From positions 20,785 through 84,784 of the forward strand of contig NZ_JBLOOT010000014.1 of assembly GCF_049800675.1 (NCBI RefSeq): 64,000 nt of DNA. Reading direction: 5' to 3'. Of the stretch, positions 1 to 8,241 are shown in pieces; position 1 is the first letter of the stretch, and the number at the start of each line of letters is the position of its first letter. The position numbers and the translations under genes were made by a program. A model generated the notes under the pieces. The model searched no databases and was not told the origin of the DNA. It saw only the letters and a list, made by a program, of their open reading frames with translations. The DNA is from Cauispirillum nitrogeniifigens (GTDB lineage: Bacteria > Pseudomonadota > Alphaproteobacteria > Rhodospirillales > Rhodospirillaceae).

Positions 1-685
1 TGGCGAAGGCTTCCAGGTCGGCCTTGGCGGCGGCTGACCACGGGGCGCCGCCGGCGATGATCAGCGGGCGCTCCGCCGCCTCCAGCAGGGCGCGGACCTC
101 GGCCATGGCAGCGGGCGCCGGGTGTGGCCGTACCGGGCGATAGGGCGGCGCATCGGGCACGGCGACCTCGTCGCGCAGCATGTCCTCGGGCAGGCCCAGG
201 ACCACCGGGCCGGGGCGCCCGGCGGTGGCGGCATGCACGGCATGGGAGATCATCTCGGGGATGCGGCGGGCGTCGTCGATGTCGGCCACCCACTTCGCCA
301 CGCTGCCGAAGACGGCGCGCAGGTCGATTTCCTGGAACGCCTCGCGCTCGCGCATGCCGCGCCCCACCTGGCCGACCAGCAGCAGCATCGGCGTTGAGTC
401 CTGCTGCGCGACGTGCAGGCCGACGGCGGCGTTCATGGCGCCGGGCCCGCGCGTGACCAGACACAGCCCCGGCCGCCCTGTCAGCTTGCCCGCCGCCTCG
501 GCCATGTAGGCGGCGCCACCTTCCTGGCGGCAGACGGTGAGGCTGATGGCATCGCGGTGATCGACCAGGGCGTCGAGCAGGGCCAGGTAGCTCTCGCCGG
601 GCACGCAGAAGGCGTGCGTCAGTCCGTGCAGGCGCAGCTGGTCGGCAAGGACTCGGCCGCCGGTGCGGAGGGGAGGCTGGGACAT
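1..685 (-). CDS. ThDP-dependent enzyme (acetolactate synthase-like), 3' end cut by window edge
   Basis: About 228 N-terminal residues are visible; the rest lies beyond the window. They match the pyrimidine-binding domain of the thiamine diphosphate family (acetolactate synthase, benzoylformate decarboxylase, oxalyl-CoA decarboxylase): an FCVPGES segment, the ThDP-activating glutamate at about residue 55 in CRQEGGAAYMAE, then VTRGPGAMNAAVG and the start of the central domain (PLIIAGGAPW). The ATG at 683-685 follows no strong ribosome site but begins exactly where the family does. The active-site half and cofactor motif GDG are not visible, so the substrate cannot be given. It lies 3.1 kb from the anthranilate-type genes and need not belong to them. 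Confidence 0.85.
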   Translation of the reverse strand, partial: MSQPPLRTGGRVLADQLRLHGLTHAFCVPGESYLALLDALVDHRDAISLTVCRQEGGAAYMAEAAGKLTGRPGLCLVTRGPGAMNAAVGLHVAQQDSTPMLLLVGQVGRGMREREAFQEIDLRAVFGSVAKWVADIDDARRIPEMISHAVHAATAGRPGPVVLGLPEDMLRDEVAVPDAPPYRPVRPHPAPAAMAEVRALLEAAERPLIIAGGAPWSAAAKADLEAFA

Positions 686-756
686 GGCGGACCTCGCGGG
701 CGATCAACGCGGAGGACCAGTGTCGGAATTTTTCGCCCGCGAGGCAACTGGCACCG

Positions 757-1380
757 TCAGCGGACGGTGGTGCCCGTGGTGGGGGCGGGGGCGGTGGGCT
801 GCTGCATCCGCATGTCGTCGCGGCGCATCCGGTCGTCGTCCATCCGCTCCCGAGGCATCGGCCGCTGGCCCATCTGCTGCTGATCCATGCGGTCCTGGCT
901 CTGCCGTCCCTGGAACGCGCCGGCCGACTGCTGGCGCAGGCTGTCGAGGGTGCGGTCATCCAGGGAGGCCGTCTGCGGCAGCCCCTGGCGTTGCTGGTAC
1001 TGCTCCACGGCGCTGCGCGTGCGCGGCCCGGCGATGCCGTCGATCTGGCCGTCGTACAGGCCCATGTCCCGCAGGGCCTGCTGGGCGCCGCGAACCTCCT
1101 GGTCCGTCGCCTCGCCGGTGGTGCGGCTGATCTGCGCGGACGCGCCGCTGCCGCCGCCTTCTTCGGCGCGGGCCTCGTCGATGGCCTGTTCGGCGTCATC
1201 GCGCATCATGCCGCCGGCCGCGCCCGCCGCGCCGCCGACCACGGCGCCCACCGGGCCGCCGACCACCGCCCCGGCGGCGGCACCGCCCAGTCCGCCGGAT
1301 GCGGCGCGCTGTTCCTCGGTCCTGCCGCAGGCGGCGGCGATCAGGGCCAGCCCCAGCGGGGCGATCATCCAGAGTCGCAT
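757..1380 (-). CDS. Lipoprotein with glycine zipper and peptidoglycan-binding domain
   Basis: 207 residues. A signal sequence ends in a lipobox (LIAAAC, lipidated Cys at about 18). A glycine-zipper stretch follows at about 30-58 (repeated GGxxGAxxGG, as in OmpA/Rick-17kDa-like surface lipoproteins). At about 95-150 is a PG_binding_1 domain (QQALRDMGLYDGQIDGIAG, then RTRSAVEQYQQ). The tail (about 160-200) is rich in Met, Gln, Arg and Asp. This predicts an envelope protein anchored by lipid and able to touch peptidoglycan. The ATG at 1378-1380 has AGGAG eight bases upstream; an upstream extension in frame has no such site and would bury the lipobox. No partner is obvious. Confidence 0.85.
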   Translation of the reverse strand: MRLWMIAPLGLALIAAACGRTEEQRAASGGLGGAAAGAVVGGPVGAVVGGAAGAAGGMMRDDAEQAIDEARAEEGGGSGASAQISRTTGEATDQEVRGAQQALRDMGLYDGQIDGIAGPRTRSAVEQYQQRQGLPQTASLDDRTLDSLRQQSAGAFQGRQSQDRMDQQQMGQRPMPRERMDDDRMRRDDMRMQQPTAPAPTTGTTVR

Positions 1381-1621
1381 CGGGAAATCTCCTGTTGCCC
1401 GTTTCCCCTGCAACGTCCGGGCTGCGCGGGCGGTCGCACGGCACCCGTTTTCCGCGCCTATTGTGCGTTCGCAATAACCGGAAGGAGCGGAGCCACCGCC
1501 TTTCGATGGGCCTCTACTTGGCGGTTTACATTTGATTACGGGTATTCCGTCACGGCCCCGTGCAAGGTGACGGCTGACGGTTCCGCCCGCGCCGGCCGTC
1601 TGTAGCAGGGGAGTGATTTCC

Positions 1622-2596
1622 ATGAGCAGCGAGACGCCACGCATCCTCGTCGTCGACGATTCATCGGTCGATATCTGCATGCTGGGCAACCTGCTCAAGG
1701 AACTGGCCTCGGTCTCCTTCGCCCGGTCGGGCGAGCAGGCCCTGATGCTGGCGCGCGGCGAGGCGTTCGACGCCATCCTGCTGGATGTGGTGCTCGACGA
1801 CATGGACGGCTTCGAGCTGTGCCGGCGCATCAAGGAACTGCCGCTGCACGGCCTGACGCCGATCATCTTCGTCACCCGCCTGTGCGACCACGACAGCGAG
1901 GAAATGGGCCTCAGCCTGGGCGCCCTGGACTTCATCACCAAGCCGTTCGCCCCGGCGCTGGTCAAGGCGCGGGTGCGCAACTACATCGCGCTCGGCTACA
2001 CCCAGCGGGCGCTGAAGGAAGCCAACGCCGAGCTGTCGCGCCTGGCGGTCATGGACCCGCTGACGGGGCTGACCAACCGCCGCTACTTCGACACCGCCGC
2101 CGACACCGAACTGCGCCGCGCCGACCGCCAGGGGCAGCCGGTGGCGCTGCTGGCGCTGGACCTCGACCACTTCAAGCTGGTCAACGACACCCACGGGCAC
2201 GGCACCGGCGACGCCGTGCTGACCACCATGGCCCAGGCGTGGCGCCGCACCCTGCGCAGCGAAGACATCCTGTGCCGCATCGGCGGCGAGGAGTTCGTCG
2301 CCCTGCTGCCCAACACCTCCGCCGAGCAGGCCGAGAGCCTGGCCCAGCGCCTGTTGACCGTGACGCGCCGCCAGCACATCGACGTCGACGGCGTGAGCAT
2401 CCGCGTCACCACCAGCATCGGCATCGCCATGCGCCCGGCCGGCAGCACCCTGACCATCGCCGACATGCTGTGCAGCGGCGACGCCGCCCTCTATGCCGCC
2501 AAGCGGACGGGCCGTGACCGCGCCGTCCTGGGCGCCCCGGCGGCCCGCCGGCGCGGCGCCGAAGCCGAGCACCCGGCCGCCGCCCTCATGCAGTGA
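1622..2596 (+). CDS. PleD-like response regulator diguanylate cyclase
   Basis: 324 residues. A receiver domain (1-120) has acidic pair D12-D13, phosphoacceptor D55 and conserved K107. A GGDEF domain (about 150-310) follows, with catalytic GGEEF at 221-225 and a product-inhibition I-site RSED at 212-215. It should make cyclic di-GMP from two GTP when phosphorylated and be feedback-inhibited. It lacks the second receiver of Caulobacter PleD. The start chosen is ATG 1622, with AGGGGAG eight bases before it; a GTG at 1613 lies inside that site. No cognate kinase is adjacent. An 18-base imperfect palindrome (1459-1476, arms TATTG/CAATA) lies in the shared upstream region. Confidence 0.9.
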   Translation: MSSETPRILVVDDSSVDICMLGNLLKELASVSFARSGEQALMLARGEAFDAILLDVVLDDMDGFELCRRIKELPLHGLTPIIFVTRLCDHDSEEMGLSLGALDFITKPFAPALVKARVRNYIALGYTQRALKEANAELSRLAVMDPLTGLTNRRYFDTAADTELRRADRQGQPVALLALDLDHFKLVNDTHGHGTGDAVLTTMAQAWRRTLRSEDILCRIGGEEFVALLPNTSAEQAESLAQRLLTVTRRQHIDVDGVSIRVTTSIGIAMRPAGSTLTIADMLCSGDAALYAAKRTGRDRAVLGAPAARRRGAEAEHPAAALMQ

Positions 2597-2683
2597 CCAC
2601 CCGCAGCCCGGCAACGGGCTGCGGGAGCGCGCCGTTGGACTCCGTCATCCTAGCGGGGGGGGGCGTCATAACGGAGGTTCGCC

Positions 2684-3631
2684 ATGGCACCGCGGGCATA
2701 CTGGCGCGGCCACGTGCGGCTGGCCCTGGTTTCGTTCCCGGTGCGGCTGTACGCGGCGGTGACAAGCACCAACAAGATCAGCCTGAACATGATCCACGAG
2801 CCGTCCGGCCGGCGCATCCACTACCAGACGGTGGCCGAGGACGTCGGCCCGGTGGACCGCTCCGAGATCGTCAAGGGATACGAGGTCGGCAAGGGCCGCT
2901 ACGTCACCCTTGAGGACGAGGAACTGGACGCGCTGAAGCTGGACAGCCGCCACACCATCGATCTGGCGCAGTTCGTCGAGGCGCACGAGGTCGATGCCAT
3001 CTACTACGACCGCCCCTACTTCGTCACCCCAGACGGCGACATTGCCGAGGAAGCCTTCTCCGTCATCCGCGATGCCCTGCGCGAGGCGAAGAAGGTGGCC
3101 CTGGGCCAGGTGGTGCTGCAAGGCAAGGAGCGGCTGGTGGCCCTGAAGCCCTGCGGGCGTGGCATGCTGCTGGAAACCCTGCGCTATGCCGAGGAGCTGC
3201 GCGAGGCGGAGGAATACTTCTCCGAGATCGCCGTCGCCAAGGGCGACCCCGATCAGGTGGAGATGGCGCGCGCCCTCATCCAGTCGCGCACCAGGCCCTT
3301 CGACCCCGAGCGCTTTACCGACCGCTATCAGGAGGGCCTCAAGGAGCTGATCGCCAGCAAGGCCAAGGGCGAGGACCTGACCGAGGGGACCGAGGACCGC
3401 ACGCGCACGGGCGGCAACGTCGTCAACCTGATGGACGCCCTGAAGGCGTCCCTAGGCCAGTCCGGCGCGGGGGCGGGCGGCGGGAGCAAGGCCAGCAAGG
3501 CCAGCAAGGCCAGCAAGGCGAAGGCGAAAGCTCCGGCCAAGCCCCCGGCCAAGCCCAAGACAGCGGCGAAAAAGCCTGCCAAGGCCAAGGCTCCGGCCAA
3601 GCCGTCGTCCCCCGGCCGCAAGGCAGGCTAA
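2684..3631 (+). CDS. ku: Ku protein of bacterial non-homologous end joining
   Basis: 315 residues. The Ku core occupies about residues 5-235 and opens MAPRAYWRGHVRLALVSFPV, typical of bacterial Ku; it forms a homodimeric ring that binds double-strand DNA ends and recruits LigD. The last ~55 residues are a basic Lys/Ala/Pro tail, including a repeated SKA unit encoded by four 9-base tandem repeats (3485-3520); such tails bind DNA and vary between species. ATG 2684 follows ACGGAGG by six bases. No ligD is present in the window, so the ligase partner must lie elsewhere or be missing. The gene appears monocistronic. Confidence 0.95.
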   Translation: MAPRAYWRGHVRLALVSFPVRLYAAVTSTNKISLNMIHEPSGRRIHYQTVAEDVGPVDRSEIVKGYEVGKGRYVTLEDEELDALKLDSRHTIDLAQFVEAHEVDAIYYDRPYFVTPDGDIAEEAFSVIRDALREAKKVALGQVVLQGKERLVALKPCGRGMLLETLRYAEELREAEEYFSEIAVAKGDPDQVEMARALIQSRTRPFDPERFTDRYQEGLKELIASKAKGEDLTEGTEDRTRTGGNVVNLMDALKASLGQSGAGAGGGSKASKASKASKAKAKAPAKPPAKPKTAAKKPAKAKAPAKPSSPGRKAG

Positions 3632-3651
3632 GGCCTGCCCCCTCCTCAACC

Positions 3652-3782
3652 CGTCGTTCCCGCGAAGGCGGAACCCAGGGGCCGTGGAGAAGACTCCACC
3701 AGCTCCCTTAAGTGTTGATGCGGGACCTGTTTCTCTCCCCGGCTCTGGGCCCTCGCCTGCGCGGGGGCGACGGAGCTTTTGG
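3652..3782. repeat. Palindrome-ended repeat, family A, copy 1
   Basis: This ~131 bp element begins CGTCGTTCCCGCGAA and ends CGCGGGGGCGACGGAGC. Its reverse complement recurs at 8018-8151 with high identity along the whole length, including the central GTGTTGATGCGGGA. Each end holds a small palindrome (CCCGCGAAGGCGG and CCTGCGCGGGGG), as in REP/MITE-like elements. It fills the gap between ku and ridA, which converge on it. No transposase is nearby. Confidence 0.85.
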
Positions 3783-3791
3783 AGGAAGGCC

Positions 3792-4187
3792 CTACTCCCT
3801 GGGCACGACCGCCGTGGCCTCGATCTCGATCCTGGCGCGGTCCTCCATCAGGGCGGCCACCTGCACCACCGCCATGGCCGGGTAGACGCGGCCGAGGATG
3901 TCGCGGTAGGCCGCTCCCACGTCGGCGGCGCGGGCGAGGTATTCCTGCTTGTCGGTGACGTACCAGGTCAGGCGCACCAGATGCTCCGGCCGCGCCCCGG
4001 CCTCGGCCAGCACCGCCGTGATGTTGCGGAGCACCTGGCGGAACTGCTCGACGAAGTCGTCGGAGACAATTTCCTCGTTTGCGTCCCAGCCGATCAGGCC
4101 GCCGGTGACGACCAGCCGGCCGTCGGCGGCGATGCCGTTGGAATAGCCCTTGGGGCGGCGCCAGCCGGGCGGCTGAAGGATCTTCAC
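3792..4187 (-). CDS. RidA/YjgF-family protein lacking the catalytic arginine
   Basis: 131 residues, the usual size of this trimeric family. RidA hydrolyses reactive enamine/imine intermediates. Fold-typical segments are present (GLIGWDANEEI near 31-40, RNITAVLAEAG near 54-64, RIEIEATAVV at the end). At position 105, where E. coli RidA has the catalytic Arg in YPARSCVEV, this protein reads YPAMAVVQV, so the arginine is methionine. That places it among the Rid groups without the RidA active site. The start is GTG 4187, with GAGGAGGA seven bases upstream. It is divergent from the SDR/dehydrogenase/ligase genes and shares their control region, which suggests a part in processing the non-aromatic enamine product; that role is inference. 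Confidence 0.88.
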   Translation of the reverse strand: MKILQPPGWRRPKGYSNGIAADGRLVVTGGLIGWDANEEIVSDDFVEQFRQVLRNITAVLAEAGARPEHLVRLTWYVTDKQEYLARAADVGAAYRDILGRVYPAMAVVQVAALMEDRARIEIEATAVVPRE

Positions 4188-4242
4188 GGGCGGCTCCTCC
4201 TCGCATCAATGGGCCTTGACCCCGACTATTACTTTATGCCTA

Positions 4243-4264
4243 AAATATTTCAATCGAAATGTTT
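4243..4264. promoter_or_regulatory. Near-palindromic operator between ridA and the SDR operon
   Basis: The inner inverted repeat is ATTTC-N4-GAAAT; extended to 22 bases, 18 positions agree with the reverse complement. It sits in an AT-rich pocket of otherwise GC-rich DNA and overlaps a candidate -10 (TAAAAT, 4241-4246) for the rightward genes, with TTGACC at 4216-4221. Size and symmetry would suit a MarR or TetR repressor, the usual regulators of aryl-CoA clusters. No such regulator gene is in the window. Confidence 0.5.
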
Positions 4265-4297
4265 CACTTCTCAAGCGTCGCCCGGAGGCGGTCGCCC

Positions 4298-5095
4298 ATG
4301 TCCGACACCCCCATGTCCGACACCCCCATGTCCGAGCCCCTGGCCGGCAAGCACGCCCTGGTCACCGGCGGCAGCCGTGGCATCGGCGCCGCCATCGCGG
4401 TGGCCCTGGCGGCGCGCGGCGCGGCGGTGACGGTGCTGGGCCGCGACGGCGCCGCGCTGGAGGCGGTGGCGGCCTCCCTGCCCCGCACCTGTGTCGTGAC
4501 CGCCGACGTCACCGACGCCGCCTCCCTGGCCGCCGCCTTCGGGCGGGCGCGGGCTGCCCTGGGGCCGGTGGACATCCTCGTCAACAACGCGGGAACCGCC
4601 GACAGCGCGCCGTTCGGCCGCATCAGCCGGGAGTCGTGGGATGGCATGCTGGCGGTCAACCTGACCGGCCCGTTCCTGTGCGCCCAGGCGGCGCTGCCCG
4701 ACATGCTCGCCGCCGGTTGGGGGCGCATCGTCACGGTGGCGTCCACGGCCGGGCTGAAGGGCTACGGCTACGTGGCGGCCTACTGCGCAGCCAAGCATGG
4801 GGTGGTGGGCATGACCCGGTCGCTGGCGCTGGAGGTCGCGGCCAGGGGCGTGACGGTGAACGCCGTCTGTCCCGGCTATACGGAAACCGACCTGTTGCGC
4901 GGCGCTGTGGCGACCATCGTCGCCAAGACCGGCCGCACGCCCGAGGAAGCGCGTGCCGACCTGGCGAGGGACAACCCGCAGGGCCGCCTGATCCAGCCCG
5001 CCGATGTGGCCGAGGCGGTCGCCTGGCTGTGCCTGCCGTCGGCCGCCGCCATCACCGGGCAGGCCATCAGCGTCTCGGGCGGCGAGGTGATGTGA
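4298..5095 (+). CDS. Short-chain dehydrogenase/reductase
   Basis: 265 residues, classical SDR. It has NAD(P)-binding TGGSRGIG at 23-30, an NNAG motif, and the catalytic triad S149, Y162, K166 (YCAAK). It should oxidise or reduce a hydroxyl/keto group on an acyl-CoA intermediate; in this cluster a 3-hydroxyacyl-CoA dehydrogenase-like role is plausible but not shown. The 5' end is unusual: a 15-base unit encoding MSDTP is repeated so that ATGs occur at 4298, 4313 and 4328. The first has the best ribosome site (GGAGG about nine bases upstream) and is chosen. It is the first gene of a rightward run into the dehydrogenase and ligase. Confidence 0.9.
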   Translation: MSDTPMSDTPMSEPLAGKHALVTGGSRGIGAAIAVALAARGAAVTVLGRDGAALEAVAASLPRTCVVTADVTDAASLAAAFGRARAALGPVDILVNNAGTADSAPFGRISRESWDGMLAVNLTGPFLCAQAALPDMLAAGWGRIVTVASTAGLKGYGYVAAYCAAKHGVVGMTRSLALEVAARGVTVNAVCPGYTETDLLRGAVATIVAKTGRTPEEARADLARDNPQGRLIQPADVAEAVAWLCLPSAAAITGQAISVSGGEVM

Positions 5096-5157
5096 CGGAC
5101 CCGCGCGGCGGCTCCGGCGGTTTAACAGCAAAAAGCATCCTGGAAGGACACGCGCGC

Positions 5158-6374
<1,217 letters not shown>

Positions 6375-6378
<4 letters not shown>

Positions 6379-8093
6379 CGGCCTATTCCGACACCTTCGC
6401 CGCCGACCATCTGCCACCGCGTGACCTGTGGCCCGTGTTCGACCTGTCGGGCATGCCCGCCACCCCGGCGCGGCTCAACTGCGGCGTCGAACTGCTCGAC
6501 GCCATGGTCGAACGCGGCTTTGGCGACCGCCCGGCGCTGTGGTTCGGCGATGCCCTGTGGACCTACGCCGACCTCAAGACCCGTTCCGACCGGGTGGCCC
6601 GCCATCTGGTCGAGGCCCTGGGCCTGGAGCCGGGCAACCGCGTCCTGCTGCGCGGGCCGAACAACCCGATGATGGTGGCGGCGTGGTTCGGCATCCTCAA
6701 GGCCGGCGGCATCGTCGTCGCCACCATGCCGCTGCTGCGCGCCAAGGAACTGTCCTACGCCGTGGAGAAGGCGCGCATCCGCCATGCGCTGTGCGATTCG
6801 CGCCTGCTCGACGACCTGCGCGCCACGGCCGAACGGCGTCCCGAACTGGACCGCATCGCCACCTTCACGCCGCTGGGCGACGGCGAGGCCGACCTTGACC
6901 GCGCCGCCGACGGGCCGTTCACGCCGGTGGCGACGGAGGGCGAGGACATCGCCCTGATCGCCTTCACCTCCGGCACCACCGGCCCGGCCAAGGGCACCAT
7001 GCACGCCCACCGCGACGTCATCGCCGCCGCCGACGCCTTCCCCAAGTCCATCGTCGGCCTGCGCCCGGACGACGTCGTCTGCGGCAGCCCGCCGCTGGCC
7101 TTCACCTTCGGGCTGGGGGCGCTGGTGCTGTTCCCGATGCGCGTCGGCGCCTCCACCGTGCTGGTCGAACGTTTCGCCCCGACGACCATGATGGAGACGA
7201 TTGCCCGCCACAAGGTCACGGGCATCTACACCGCCCCCACGGCCTACCGCGCCATGGCGGCCCAGGCGCGGGACTACGACATCTCCAGCCTGCGCTTCGC
7301 CGTTTCCGCCGGGGAGCACCTGCCCAAGGCGACGTGGGAGGCGTGGCACGCCGCCACCAACGTCAAGATCATCGACGGCATCGGCTCGACCGAGATGCTG
7401 CACATCTTCATCTCGGCGGCGATGGACGAGATCGTGCCCGGCTCCACCGGCAAGGCCATCCCCGGCTACTCCGCCCGCATCATTGACGACGCCGGGAACC
7501 CGGTACCCGACGGCACGCCCGGCCGCCTGGCGGTCAGGGGGCCGACGGGCTGCCGCTACCTCGACACCGTGGAGCGCCAGCGGGCCTACGTGCAGAACGG
7601 CTGGAACGTCACCGGCGACGTCTACTGGCGTGACGAGCGGGGGTACTTCTGGTACGTGGCGCGGGCCGACGACATGATCATCTCGGCGGGCTACAACATC
7701 TCCGGCCCCGAGGTCGAGAACTGCCTGCTGGCCCATCCCAAGGTCGCAGAATGCGCCGTCGTCGGCGCCCCGGACGCCGAACGCGGCGCCATCGTCAAAG
7801 CCTTCGTGGTCCTGCGCGACGATGCCGCCGGCGAGGACGAGGCCGCCCTGCGCAAAGAGTTGCAGGACTTCGTCAAGGCCGAGATCGCCCCCTACAAGTA
7901 CCCGCGCGCCATCACCTTCCTCGACGCCCTGCCGCGCACCGAGACGGGCAAGCTGCAACGCTTCCGCCTGCGCGCAGGTGACGATGGCAAGGCGGGCGAG
8001 GCCGCGGCTTCCGCCGACCAAACGCTCCGTCGCCCCCGCGCAGGCGGGGGCCCGGAGCCGTGGAGAAAAACACCTCCCGCATCAACACCATAA
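6375..8093 (+). CDS. Aryl-CoA ligase, 2-aminobenzoate-CoA ligase type
   Basis: 572 residues of the benzoate-CoA ligase branch of the ANL superfamily. The P-loop TSGTTGPAKG is at 198-207, an adenylate-site GIGSTEMLH follows, and the C-terminal catalytic lysine is at about 526 (PRTETGKLQR). It forms an aryl-AMP and then the CoA thioester. Because it sits beside an aminobenzoyl-CoA monooxygenase/reductase homologue, anthranilate is the leading substrate; benzoate or salicylate analogues remain possible. The last ~25 codons (from about residue 548) come from the repeat element at 8018-8151, so the native C-terminus was replaced or extended. Its ATG overlaps the dehydrogenase stop. Confidence 0.88.
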
Positions 8094-8151
8094 GGGAGTT
8101 GATGGAGCCATCTCCACGGCCCCTGGGCTCCCGCTTTCGCGGGAACGACGG
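8018..8151. repeat. Palindrome-ended repeat, family A, copy 2 (inverted)
   Basis: This ~134 bp sequence is the reverse complement of the element at 3652-3782, with matching termini (CGTCGTTCCCGCGAA and GCGACGGAGCGTTTGG read on the minus strand). It overlaps the 3' end of the CoA ligase gene by about 76 bases and provides that gene's last codons and stop. Together the two copies bracket ridA, SDR, dehydrogenase and ligase, and leave out the monooxygenase gene. Confidence 0.85.
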
Positions 8152-8241
8152 GGTGCGGGCAGGCGGCATCAGCGGAATGCAGAGACCGCTTTCCACGCTC
8201 GTGCGCAACCAGAATCCTGCCGGATCAAGGGACACCACGCC

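Noticed and set aside
3485..3520. Four tandem 9-base repeats, possible short array
   Set aside because: They are in-frame codons of the Ku tail (SKA units), not a CRISPR or regulatory array.
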